Shown here: positions 36,529 to 44,296 of the stretch, piece after piece
Layout: every line of letters begins with the position of its first letter
Numbering within the stretch: the first letter of the stretch is position 1
Assembly (NCBI GenBank): GCA_038881895.1
Contig: JAVZOV010000001.1
Span: 310,001-374,000 of the forward strand
From: Thermoprotei archaeon
GTDB lineage: Archaea > Thermoproteota > Thermoprotei > Gearchaeales > WAQG01
Direction: 5' to 3'
DNA length: 64,000 bases
Program-made: the position numbers and the translations under genes
Notes under the pieces: model-generated
What the model was told of the DNA's origin: nothing
Databases searched by the model: none
What the model saw: the letters and a program-made list of their open reading frames with translations, nothing else

Positions 36529-37395
36529 TTGGATCGTTATGCTTTGTTATTGCTTGTGACCTGTAATTTATTATGGGCTACCAATAATATTGTTGGTAGG
36601 CTACTTTCAGGTTATATGGATCCTTTTAGTATAACTGTTTTCAGATGGACTCTTGCCGCAATCTTTTATCCTTTAGTTTTTGGTCCCAGCATTGTGTTTA
36701 AATCTTTTAAGTATGCTGGTTTGAAGTCTATGGTTTTAGGTCTAGTGGGTTTTACGGGTTTTAATTTTGTGTTCTATTGGGCACTATCCATGACAAGCGC
36801 ATCCCTTGTTGGTTTTGCGTATGGCATTACCCCTGTAATAATCATGGCCTTAAGTTTTGTTGTGGAATCCTTGAGACCCTCAAGACTCCAATTCACTGGC
36901 AGCTTATTATCTGTTCTTGGTGCCTTTTTACTATTTTATTGGAGAGGACTTAGGCTTGGTAGTTTTAACGATACGTTGGGGTTGATTGGCGGTGTCACCA
37001 CTGGTTTTCTCTGGGCTCTATACACTGTCCTTCAGAATAAGTTTTATCCCAATTCTGATAGAGCGTCCCTCACGTATTCATCACTCATCCTCTCAATACC
37101 TTTTACGCTCTTGTTCTCATATCCATGGCTTTCAAATCTTAATTTGATTTCTATGAAACTAGGAGTTATTCTCGCTCTTTTCTGGATAGCCATTGCTCCC
37201 GGCGTACTGGGATACTATATGTGGAATAAAGCAACATCAATCATCGGTTCAAACGCTACTGCCCCATATTCAAATTTGCTCCCTCTATTTGTAGCTTTAC
37301 TAGGTTATACTTTACTAAGAGAACCTTTAACATTGGGTGACGTAATCGGAGGAATTTTAATAGTAACCGGTTCGACCATAGCTGTGATCAAATAG
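36529..37395 (+). CDS. EamA/DMT-family transporter
   Basis: About 289 residues with ten transmembrane helices in two EamA repeats: LLLLVTCNLLWATNNIVGRLL starts repeat one and DTLGLIGGVTTGFLWALYTVL starts repeat two, which ends LLGYTLLREPLTLGDVIGGILIVTGSTIAVIK. Drug/metabolite transporters export amino acids or small metabolites. The frame is open from ATG 36445, but GAGGTGAT (36517-36524) stands just before two TTG codons at 36526 and 36529, and this start puts the first helix at the usual distance. It precedes the threonine dehydratase gene by 120 bases; a link to amino-acid export is only a guess. Confidence 0.88.
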   Translation: MDRYALLLLVTCNLLWATNNIVGRLLSGYMDPFSITVFRWTLAAIFYPLVFGPSIVFKSFKYAGLKSMVLGLVGFTGFNFVFYWALSMTSASLVGFAYGITPVIIMALSFVVESLRPSRLQFTGSLLSVLGAFLLFYWRGLRLGSFNDTLGLIGGVTTGFLWALYTVLQNKFYPNSDRASLTYSSLILSIPFTLLFSYPWLSNLNLISMKLGVILALFWIAIAPGVLGYYMWNKATSIIGSNATAPYSNLLPLFVALLGYTLLREPLTLGDVIGGILIVTGSTIAVIK

Positions 37396-37517
37396 TACCA
37401 AGATCTTGTCACACTCCATGGCTAATAATGTTTTTATGGACTTGCTCTACGTTATTGTAGCATGAATGCTTGCGATTAATTATTTAGGGAGGATTTTAAT
37501 ATTAAGTGTGATGCTTA

Positions 37518-38753
37518 ATGAAATGGACTGATATTGGTAAGGAGGTTCAACGCGCTGAGGTTGTGCTTAAAAACATTGTTTATAAGACCCCGCTTGATAA
37601 GTCGAATACTTTAAGCAGAATGACCGGTGGTGAAGTATACTTAAAATTGGAGAACCTTCAAAAAACCGGTGCTTTCAAAGTACGTGGTGCATATTATAAG
37701 ATTCATAAACTTAGCCCCGAAGAGAAAGCTAGGGGTGTTATTGCGGCATCTGCAGGTAATCATGCTCAAGGAGTCGCTTATGCCTCAACAATGGCAGGCA
37801 TCAAATCCACGATCGTTATGCCGGTCACAACGCCCCCCTCAAAAATCAATGCCACGAAATCTTACGGTGCAGAAGTAGTGCTCCACGGCGCAATTTATGA
37901 TGAATCTTATAGAAAAGCTTTGGAAATTGCTGACAAAACTGGTTCAGTGTTCATACATCCGTTCGATGATCCCTACGTAATAGCAGGCAATGGAACAATA
38001 GGATTAGAAATAATCCATGATCTACCAGACGTTGATGTGATAATTGTTCCAGTCGGTGGTGGAGGACTAATCTCAGGCATCGCATCAATAATCAAGAGCC
38101 TAAGGAAAAACGTGAAAATCATCGGAGTAGAACCGGAATCCGCACCAAAATTCACGGCATCACTAAAAGAAGGTCACGTTGTAGAAGTAAAGACAAAACA
38201 ATCACTAGCCGATGGACTTCTCACAAAGAAACCGGGAAACTTGACATTCGAGATAGTTTCAGAAATAGTTGACGACATCGTTACCGTTAGCGAAGATGAA
38301 ATAGCCATGAGCATGGTACTCCTCATGGAAAGAGCAAAAACAGTGACGGAAGGCGCGGGAGCGTCATCGGTCGCAGCACTGCTCAACAACAAAATAAACG
38401 TAAAGAGCAAGAAAGTCGTCGCTTTGATAAGCGGCGGAAACGCAGACCTGACAACACTCTACAAAGTTATAATGCGAGGACTCGCACAAATGAAACGAAT
38501 CACAACAATCAAATGCATACTACCAGACATGCCCGGCACATTAAAAAACGTAGTGGAGATCATAGCATCGGAAAGAGGAAACATAATAGACATCTTCCAC
38601 AGCAGAATAGACCCACAACTAGAACCCGTATCAGCAGAAGTCCAACTACTAATAGAAATACCAGAACCAGAAACAATAAACAGAATAGAAGAAAAAATAC
38701 GCTCCCTAGGATACTCAGTAAGCCACCCCACAACCAAAACCAAAAATCACTAA
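37518..38753 (+). CDS. ilvA: Threonine ammonia-lyase (catabolic/biosynthetic type) with ACT domain
   Basis: A 411-residue PLP fold-type II enzyme. It has TPLDKSNTLSRMTG, the PLP lysine in KTGAFKVRGAYYK, ASAGNHAQGVAYAS, the phosphate loop VPVGGGGLISGIASI and SGGNADL. Residues about 330-405 form a C-terminal ACT domain (TTIKCILPDMPGTLKNVVEIIASERGNIIDIF) for feedback control. It deaminates threonine to 2-oxobutanoate. The end overlaps the convergent Lrp-RAM gene by 4 bases, and that gene probably encodes an amino-acid sensor. Coding strand goes from G/T-rich at the start to A/C-rich at the end. Confidence 0.95.
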   Translation: MKWTDIGKEVQRAEVVLKNIVYKTPLDKSNTLSRMTGGEVYLKLENLQKTGAFKVRGAYYKIHKLSPEEKARGVIAASAGNHAQGVAYASTMAGIKSTIVMPVTTPPSKINATKSYGAEVVLHGAIYDESYRKALEIADKTGSVFIHPFDDPYVIAGNGTIGLEIIHDLPDVDVIIVPVGGGGLISGIASIIKSLRKNVKIIGVEPESAPKFTASLKEGHVVEVKTKQSLADGLLTKKPGNLTFEIVSEIVDDIVTVSEDEIAMSMVLLMERAKTVTEGAGASSVAALLNNKINVKSKKVVALISGGNADLTTLYKVIMRGLAQMKRITTIKCILPDMPGTLKNVVEIIASERGNIIDIFHSRIDPQLEPVSAEVQLLIEIPEPETINRIEEKIRSLGYSVSHPTTKTKNH

Positions 38754-38998
38754 TACTTCTCAATAATCACCGACGTAGAAGTTTTTATAACACCAGACAC
38801 AGAAGGAATATACTCTCTAATTATCCTCGAAAGCTCCGCAAAATCCTTAGCCTCAACCCTAACAACTATATCATACTCCCCCGTCACAGCAAAAACCTCC
38901 ATCACATTAGGAAACCTCTTTATATCCATCCCAACCCTATCAATCTTACCAGGCTCCACACTCACAAACACAAAAGCCTCAACCATCCACCCCACCAC
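38750..38998 (-). CDS. Stand-alone RAM (Lrp ligand-binding) domain protein
   Basis: An 82-residue protein equal to the C-terminal half of Lrp/AsnC: EAFVFVSVEPGKIDRVGMDIKRF, then TGEYDIVVRVEAKDFAELSRIIRE and the final VIKTSTSVIIEKY. No HTH precedes it. Such RAM-only proteins bind amino acids and can regulate partners or form mixed oligomers with Lrp. Its stop overlaps that of the threonine dehydratase by 4 bases (convergent), which hints at a related amino-acid role. The start is GTG or ATG in VVGWMVEAF; MVEAFVF (a few codons in) is also possible. Confidence 0.88.
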   Translation of the reverse strand: MVGWMVEAFVFVSVEPGKIDRVGMDIKRFPNVMEVFAVTGEYDIVVRVEAKDFAELSRIIREYIPSVSGVIKTSTSVIIEKY

Positions 38999-39049
38999 AT
39001 AAGAATACTACACACCAGATAATAGCATTAACGCTTACATCAAAACAAC

Positions 39050-39138
39050 GACAAGAAAGCCTAAAACTTTTTCTGGGATGAACTGTTGAAATGTTTAAAT
39101 ATTCGATAATCGTATCCACGTTTGAGCGCATCACTAAG
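39050..39138 (+). mobile_element. Left-end remnant of a family-B IS605-like element
   Basis: CGACAAGAAAGCC...TTCTGGGATGAACTGTTG...GTTTAAAT parallels the left end of the solo element at 17179 over about 90 bases (CGACAAGAAAGCT...TTCTGGGATGAATCGTCG...CTTAAAT), including TTGAGCG further in. It stops abruptly at the decayed IS607 DNA. The right end is missing. Confidence 0.6.
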
Positions 39139-39295
39139 TTGTCCCTAAGCTACACGCTTCACTGGGTTTAACGATAGCTAAGTATACTTTTCTCGTTGAC
39201 ATCTACACCAATTAAGCCTGAAGTTTTTCTTTCTTCAATGCATTTCCTGAAAGTAACGTGGAGATAGTATTCATCATTTGACTTTACGAGCCTAG
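39134..39295 (-). pseudogene. tnpB: tnpB internal fragment of a decayed IS607 element
   Basis: The minus strand reads SRLVKSNDEYYLHVTFRK, then CIEERKTSGLIGVDVNEKS around the first RuvC Asp (GVDVN), and after a one-base shift LAIVKPSEACSLG. Neither end of tnpB is present. It directly follows the C-terminal part of a resolvase gene (39292-39538), so an internal deletion has joined them. It belongs to the element whose left end is at 41250-41267. Confidence 0.7.
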
Positions 39296-39538
39296 AGCCT
39301 TCCTGCAAAACTTGAAACCAAAGCAATGAGATCCTCTACAAGCTCTCGATAAGCATCTTTAGGCTCGTCACCGTTAGCAACTTCAATTTTTACATTATGA
39401 GAAGCGAAATAACGCTCCAAGTACTTGAAGCCGAATCTTGCAAGCCTATCCTTGAAAGCTATTATGATAATTCCTACCTTCCTTTTCTCAACCATGTCAA
39501 AAATTTTGTTCATGAACTCTCTATTTTCGTTAAGCCCG
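39292..39538 (-). pseudogene. tnpA: IS607 resolvase, C-terminal part (gene split by copy d)
   Basis: Reads GLNENREFMNKIFDMVEKRK, then IIIIAFKDRLARFGFKYLERYF and ELVEDLIALVSSFAGRL, the second half of a serine resolvase catalytic domain, ending at TAG where tnpB debris begins. It continues exactly from the N-terminal part at 40915-41215, which stops at VIAVLEDV. The two halves surround IS607 copy d. Confidence 0.85.
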
Positions 39539-40914
39539 CCGTGGTCAGCAGTTTTGGAATAGATAGGTTTAAATATTTGTTTAACTCTATTAACTCTTTG
39601 ATGAAAGAAGAACTACTTAGACCAAAGGATGTCGCAAAGATATTCGGTATCTCAGTTAAAACGCTCTGGAAGTGGCAGAGGAAAGGCATTATTAGAGCAG
39701 TTAGGCTCCCAACTGGTAAGCTCCGCTACCCGAGGAGCGAGGTTGAGAGATTATGGAAGCAATTAAAAGCTACAGGATCCCAGTAGAAGCTCCAAAAGAT
39801 TTAATCGAAGAATACTTCAAAGCTAAGCGGAAGGCTTTAGATGTAATCTTCTCACACGTTAAAATTTCCAAGAAGGCTCACCTTAACTTGAAAGCTGAGG
39901 ATAGGAGAGAGCTTAGGGATGAACTGCTACGAGAGTGGAGATACTCCAAACACTACGTTGATTCAGCAATGAACTCCGTTATCGGATTGATTAAGGGCTG
40001 GATAACATTATATAATAGGGGGAGGGCGAAGGAGCCTCCTGAGATAACTAAGAGGACAGTCTATATTAAAAGCACGCTCTTCAGCTTCAGAGATGGTATA
40101 CTGAGGGTAAGCATTGAACCGAACAAACGTTATCTTGAGGTTGACTTGAGTGAGTGTTCGTGGATCCCAAGAGACTTTGATAAAGTCGGTGGACTACTTA
40201 TGACTGAGAAGGAGTTGATAATTACAGTTAAGAAGAGGGTTGAGCTCAAGGCTGATGAGTGGGCATCATTTGACGTTAACTTAACGAACGTGACGGCGTT
40301 CATAGGTGGCGAGATCAAGCGCTATGACTTAAGAGAGCTCTACCACATCCACAGAACCTATGAAACTAAGCGGCAGAGGATACAAAAGTTATCTAAGATT
40401 AAGCCCAACACATCAAAGATGCTCCTCAAGAAGTACTCTAGACGTGAGGAGAATAGGGCTAAAGACTTCATGCACAAACTAACCACGCAGGTTGCAGGGG
40501 AGCTCAAGGAGAAGAACTGCGGAGCAATACTTGAAAACCTGAAAGGTGTAAAGGGGCGAATCCTCAACGGCTCAAGGAAAAATAACAGAAAGCTCTCAAA
40601 GTGGAACGCAAGGACGTTTCAGTTTATGCTTGAATACAAGCTTAAATGGCTTAATTTACCAACAAAATACGTTAACCCAGCCAACTCATCTAAAACCTGC
40701 CCAGCCTGCTCTGGAAGCATGGCTTCCTATCTGGGCAGGATAATGAAGTGCGAAGAATGCGGGTTAACAATGGATAGAGATGTTGTAGCGGTGTTGAACC
40801 TTCAGATGCGGGGAATTGGGTTCTCCCCGAGAGCCCTCAACGAATTAATCGAGAGGGAAGGGTTAAGTAGGAATAAAAGCAACAATTCACTATATTCCTA
40901 CTTAACTCAGAACC
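39539..40914 (+). mobile_element. IS607-like element, copy d (HTH plus tnpB), inserted in an older resolvase gene
   Basis: Left end CCGTGGTCAGCAGTTTTG at 39539 and right end AACTCAGAACCC at about 40914. Very like copy b throughout. The flanks are the two halves of a resolvase gene on the opposite strand; removing the element rejoins them around a GG-containing site (VLEDV...GLNE), as expected for IS607 insertion without a sizeable target duplication. This defines the ends of the whole HTH-tnpB family. Confidence 0.88.
39601..39786 (+). CDS. MerR-like HTH protein (resolvase N-terminal domain only), copy d
   Basis: About 61 residues, almost the same as in copy b: MKEELLRPKDVAKIFGISVK, then TLWKWQRKG and RAVRLPTGKLRYPRSEVERL. 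The frame is open back to 39397 but that part is the flanking resolvase debris, so ATG 39601 is the start; a TTTAAATA box at 39568-39575 is at leaderless distance. It ends after the HTH with GSQ and a stop 34 bases inside tnpB. Same truncation as copies a and b. Confidence 0.8.
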   Translation: MKEELLRPKDVAKIFGISVKTLWKWQRKGIIRAVRLPTGKLRYPRSEVERLWKQLKATGSQ

Positions 40915-40967
40915 CTGTTACATCCTCCAAGACTGCAATAACTTCACATCCGTTCGACCTTGCATAA
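39753..40967 (+). CDS. tnpB: TnpB RNA-guided nuclease, IS607 copy d, with altered C-terminus
   Basis: A 404-residue TnpB with intact RuvC Asp (SFDVNLTN), Glu (ILENLKG) and Asp (MDRDVVAVLN) and zinc finger CPACSG...CEEC. Near the 3' end it has lost two bases relative to copy b (ACTATATTCC against ACTATGCATTCC). The frame therefore changes after NNSL and runs out of the element into resolvase debris, replacing the native tail with about 20 foreign residues. The nuclease core is unaffected, but the reading frame now covers the right end, where the guide RNA would end. Confidence 0.9.
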   Translation: MEAIKSYRIPVEAPKDLIEEYFKAKRKALDVIFSHVKISKKAHLNLKAEDRRELRDELLREWRYSKHYVDSAMNSVIGLIKGWITLYNRGRAKEPPEITKRTVYIKSTLFSFRDGILRVSIEPNKRYLEVDLSECSWIPRDFDKVGGLLMTEKELIITVKKRVELKADEWASFDVNLTNVTAFIGGEIKRYDLRELYHIHRTYETKRQRIQKLSKIKPNTSKMLLKKYSRREENRAKDFMHKLTTQVAGELKEKNCGAILENLKGVKGRILNGSRKNNRKLSKWNARTFQFMLEYKLKWLNLPTKYVNPANSSKTCPACSGSMASYLGRIMKCEECGLTMDRDVVAVLNLQMRGIGFSPRALNELIEREGLSRNKSNNSLYSYLTQNPVTSSKTAITSHPFDLA

Positions 40968-41215
40968 TCTGGTAAACTTTGCTTCTGCCTCTCTAAATCC
41001 CCTTTCTGTTCCTGATCATGAGAGGAAACTCTAGCATAAATCACAGCTTTTTAGACATGTTTGGTTTAACAATGCCCATCAAACGTTCAACTTCACTCTC
41101 AGGTATCCTTCTCCTATCACCAACAGTTCTAACAACTTTAACCTTACCTTGTCTATCCCATTTTCTAAGCGTATTAGGATGAATACCAGCAACCTCTCAA
41201 TCGTCATGTAAATAA
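40915..41215 (-). pseudogene. tnpA: IS607 resolvase, N-terminal part (frameshifted)
   Basis: The minus strand reads EVAGIHPNTLRKWDRQGK, VVRTVGDRRRIPESEVERLM, a stop after NMSKK, then in another frame VIYARVSSHDQEQKGDLERQ and VIAVLEDV at the edge of copy d. An in-frame stop also precedes EVAGI. These are the HTH and the nucleophile region (YARVSS) of a resolvase of another subfamily. The remaining half is at 39292-39538. Confidence 0.85.
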
Positions 41216-41249
41216 GTGTTAAGAAATGTTACATAAAGTTATCCATTCA

Positions 41250-41267
41250 GGAACTGCTGCGGAACCC
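41250..41267 (-). mobile_element. Left end of the decayed outer IS607 element
   Basis: The minus strand reads GGTTCCGCAGCAGTTCC, matching the CAGCAG-TT core of the other left ends (TCAGCAGTTTTGG, ACAGCAGCTTCC). It lies about 35 bases upstream of the broken resolvase gene, so the outer element spans roughly 39134-41267, with copy d inside. Confidence 0.6.
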
Positions 41268-41578
41268 TTAATTTATTAAAACAAAAACCAAAAGAACAAT
41301 AAACCAACAAAAACCTTAAAACAAAAATCCTCCAACCCCAACCACGAAGAACACCAAAAACAAAAAGAGAAACACACAAACAACCATACAACCTTTAGAA
41401 CACCAAACCAACCCCCAACATCCCCACAAAAAAACAAACCAAATCAAAAGATAAAACATTCCCCATAAAACAAGAAAAAACACACAAAACATACACAAAA
41501 ACAGACAATCCATACATAAAAAATACATAAAACAACCAATGAACATAACATTCTAAAAAACCGAATCTCAAAAAAACC
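41268..41578. other. Gene-free stretch of extreme A/C composition upstream of the S-layer gene
   Basis: About 310 bases in which the + strand has almost no G or T: hand counts of four 60-base lines (41281-41520) give 6, 9, 6 and 7 G+T. The minus-strand frame at 41316-41546 is a consequence of this bias (Phe, Val, Leu, Cys, Trp, Gly only) and I do not regard it as a gene. No repeats with a clear unit. It ends at the S-layer promoter and starts at the left end of the decayed IS607 element. Confidence 0.8.
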
Positions 41579-41626
41579 TAAATATTTATAAACCTGTACG
41601 CACAAGAAATTTTGCCTTAGAGGTGA
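41579..41626 (+). promoter_or_regulatory. S-layer gene promoter and ribosome-binding site
   Basis: TATA box AAATATTTATAAA at about 41579-41591 preceded by A-rich BRE-like bases; transcription should begin near 41614. GAGGTGA at 41620-41626 lies eight bases before ATG 41635, which decides the start: the GTG at 41623 is part of this signal. Confidence 0.7.
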
Positions 41627-41634
41627 AAAAACCT

Positions 41635-44208
41635 ATGAAAACAAATAAGAAAATAACAAGCCAAATACTAACCACACTACTAATACTTATAACAATACTA
41701 CCAGCACTCTCCACAACACTATCAAAAATACCAGTGCCAGTATACGCATCAACCGGAGCACCATTACTAGGAGTAGTTAATAACACATCATCTTTCCCAA
41801 GTCTGACTATATCAAACGTCACTATAGCTAGTTTTAATGTTTCACTGAAACTTGATAGTATCACCGCAGATAAAGTTGATAATAAACCTCTAACAAAAGC
41901 AAAATATTTCGCAATAATCTTTTATAGGAATACTAGTCTTGTCACGTTTTCAGGTGCACAATTTTCTCTTGTGATAAGCAAGGATGGTTACTCACAATTA
42001 AGTAGCGATGATAAAGTATACGCAGGTCCATTTAATGTTGCCGATTTAAACACAAACAAAACTATAATAGTTAACACGCCACTAGGATCTGAAAAATTTT
42101 ACACGTATTATGGTACTGTTAGTGGTACTACTTACAAATTATTAATCGGTCCTATTTCAATCTTCGTGTCAAAAGATTACAAGTATATTAAAATCTTCGA
42201 TGGCTCATCAACGTCCGTAGCTGTAAGCGCACAGATCGTAGACATTCTCTCAACATTGTTCATAACACCATCAAAAGGTGGTGCAGGAACACCAGTCACG
42301 GTAAAGGGCGTAGCATTCCCTCCAAACTCCATTATAGAACTAAACTATACGAGTCCCGATGCCATAAAAGGAAGGATAGCTTACGTCACAACTAATAGCA
42401 GCGGAATGTTCACTTACGGACCATTCCCAATAGCAGATTTGAAAGGAAAATTTGTGAGCAATTCCACCACCGTTCCATCTGATTCTATAACTATAGGAGC
42501 AAATGGAACAATGGCCACTGTTCCTTTCACTGAATATCAGAGAGCGTTCGTTAAATTCAGAAGTTGGGATCAAACAATGACTAGACAGATTGATTCCGCA
42601 ACAACGCCATATTATGGCAATGGTACTGTTACTCACCTCAAAGCCCTAGTGTTTGGAAAGATTGTCGTTTCTGGTAAGTACTTCTATGCTAATAGTCCTG
42701 TGAAGTTATATGTAGGAACTACGCTCCTTGCGAGCGCAAACACTAATGGCACTGGTTTCTTTAACGTAACGTTCACAGTCCCAGAACTACCGAGTGGTCC
42801 TGCTATGGTTAAAGTCCTCGATGGTAATAATGTTCTATACTACTTTAATCTTACTATTCTACCAACGTTGATACTCTCACCGTATAAAGGCCCAGTCGGT
42901 ACTACTGTCACAGCAACTGCGTACGGATTCCCAGCAAACAGTGCTATCTATCTGTATTGGGAGAATGTTACATATGGTACGCTAGAGTATAAGTGGCTTT
43001 TCAATGCGACCACAGGTGCTAATGGGAAATTCAACGTCACGGTAACGTTTACTGTGCCTCATACTTACGGTGGCCCTCACAGTGTGAACGCTACTAGTAG
43101 TTATCAAGGGACTAATTCAACAACACTTACAGGTGTTATTGCTAGTGCAGTGTTCACTGTTACGCCGAAGTTAAAAATAATGTCGGACGGTCTCAGTAAT
43201 ACTGGTGCTGTGCATACTATTGCTGGTTCTGGTCTTGATCCCACAGTGAAATTTGCTCTTCTGGTCGATAATTCTCTAATGAACGTTGTTAAGGCTAATG
43301 GTACTGGTGATCTTTTGGTCCCGTTCACTGATGCTGGTTTTAGGCCTGGTTTGCATGTTGTATCGGTGATGGATTGGAATGTGACGGGAAGTCCAAGCTT
43401 CTTTGCTAATGCAACGTTCTGGGTAACTCCTAGCGGTGATGTAATCTATGGTAGTTTAGTGGATATTCTTGCGCAGTTATCTAGTGCTAATGCTGTTTTG
43501 ACTAGTGTTGCAGGTGACGTTGCTACTGTAAAGACTAATGTCGGTGCGATAAGCGTTAAGGTTGACAACTTAATGGCGCTGTTATCTAAAGTTAACGCCA
43601 CTGTAACGAGCGTTGCAGGTGACGTTGCTACCATAAAGACTGACGTTGGAACTATAAAGGCTAATGTTAACGACTTAATGGCACTGTTATCTAGTGTTAA
43701 CGCCACTGTAACTAGTGTTGCAGGTGACGTTGGTAGTGTGAAGGGTACTGTTGCTACTATAAATACTAGGGTTGGGACGATAATGAGTACTGTGAATGAT
43801 GTTGCGTTCTTACTGAATGCTGTGAATGCTAAGGTTGTCTCCATCGATGGTTCTGTTGCCACTATAAAGACTGACGTTGGAACTATAAAGGCTACGCTGC
43901 CTGCCTTGAACGCTAGTATTGTTGCTGTTGGCAATAATGTCGTTGCTATAAAGACTAGCGTTGGGACGATACAGGGCACTGTGACTGATGTGAAGAACGG
44001 TGTTGCTACTATACAGACTGACGTTGGAACTATAAAGGCTGATGTGAGCAGTATAAAGGGTGGCGTGAGTGGTCTTAAGACAAGTGTTGATAATGTTGGT
44101 TCTGTTGCTAGCGGTGTAAGTTCTACTGCTCAAACTACGATGTGGCTTGTTGTAATAACGTTCTTAGTGTCTCTAGTGTCTCTAGTGTTCATATTTAGGA
44201 GAAGGTAA
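41635..44208 (+). CDS. S-layer/surface protein with beta-sandwich ectodomain, coiled-coil stalk and C-terminal anchor
   Basis: About 857 residues. Residues 1-35 are a signal peptide (ILTTLLILITILPALSTTL). Residues 40-600 are beta-rich, with Ig-like repeats (IFVSKD..., ITPSKGGAGTPVTVKGVAF, LSPYKGPVGTTVTATAYGF) and many Asn-x-Ser/Thr sites. Residues 610-830 form a coiled coil built from repeats such as TSVAGDVATIKTDVGTIK, and the protein ends in a membrane helix (WLVVITFLVSLVSLVFIF) plus RRR. This is the layout of SlaB-like stalk proteins combined with a surface domain. The DNA repeats in the coiled-coil part (units near 43631, 43860 and 44008). The coding strand shifts from A/C-rich at the start to G/T-rich at the end. 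Confidence 0.85.
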   Translation: MKTNKKITSQILTTLLILITILPALSTTLSKIPVPVYASTGAPLLGVVNNTSSFPSLTISNVTIASFNVSLKLDSITADKVDNKPLTKAKYFAIIFYRNTSLVTFSGAQFSLVISKDGYSQLSSDDKVYAGPFNVADLNTNKTIIVNTPLGSEKFYTYYGTVSGTTYKLLIGPISIFVSKDYKYIKIFDGSSTSVAVSAQIVDILSTLFITPSKGGAGTPVTVKGVAFPPNSIIELNYTSPDAIKGRIAYVTTNSSGMFTYGPFPIADLKGKFVSNSTTVPSDSITIGANGTMATVPFTEYQRAFVKFRSWDQTMTRQIDSATTPYYGNGTVTHLKALVFGKIVVSGKYFYANSPVKLYVGTTLLASANTNGTGFFNVTFTVPELPSGPAMVKVLDGNNVLYYFNLTILPTLILSPYKGPVGTTVTATAYGFPANSAIYLYWENVTYGTLEYKWLFNATTGANGKFNVTVTFTVPHTYGGPHSVNATSSYQGTNSTTLTGVIASAVFTVTPKLKIMSDGLSNTGAVHTIAGSGLDPTVKFALLVDNSLMNVVKANGTGDLLVPFTDAGFRPGLHVVSVMDWNVTGSPSFFANATFWVTPSGDVIYGSLVDILAQLSSANAVLTSVAGDVATVKTNVGAISVKVDNLMALLSKVNATVTSVAGDVATIKTDVGTIKANVNDLMALLSSVNATVTSVAGDVGSVKGTVATINTRVGTIMSTVNDVAFLLNAVNAKVVSIDGSVATIKTDVGTIKATLPALNASIVAVGNNVVAIKTSVGTIQGTVTDVKNGVATIQTDVGTIKADVSSIKGGVSGLKTSVDNVGSVASGVSSTAQTTMWLVVITFLVSLVSLVFIFRRR
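43486..44075 (+). repeat. Internal repeats in the coiled-coil part of the S-layer gene
   Basis: Direct repeats of about 30-110 bases encode the stalk. One unit, ATAAAGACTGACGTTGGAAC, occurs at about 43633 and 43864 and nearly again at 44010; a longer block (ATGGCGCTGTTATCT..., then GTTAACGCCACTGTAAC) occurs at about 43570 and 43677. The protein repeat pairs SVNATVTSVAGDVATIK with TDVGTIKANVNDLMALL. Such arrays can change stalk length by recombination. Confidence 0.8.
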
Positions 44209-44235
44209 GAGAGTTGTTTTCTGTAAAAAATAAAA

Positions 44236-44262
44236 ATTCTTTTTTTCCTTTTCCTTTTAACG
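44236..44262 (+). terminator. T-rich archaeal terminator after the S-layer gene
   Basis: TTCTTTTTTTCCTTTTCC starts about 28 bases after the stop codon and continues TTTT. Poly-T tracts without hairpins end transcription in archaea. It separates the S-layer gene from the next gene, which starts 35 bases later. Confidence 0.6.
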
Positions 44263-44296
44263 TAAAGTTAATTAATGTAAGGGCAGTATTCGTTGT

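Noticed and set aside
41316-41546. Minus-strand 76-residue frame rich in Phe, Cys, Trp and Val
   Set aside because: Explained by the extreme G/T bias of that strand; no start signal or family.
42340-42636. Frame opposite the S-layer gene, and others at 43446-43979 and 43810-44133
   Set aside because: Shadows of the repeated S-layer coding sequence.
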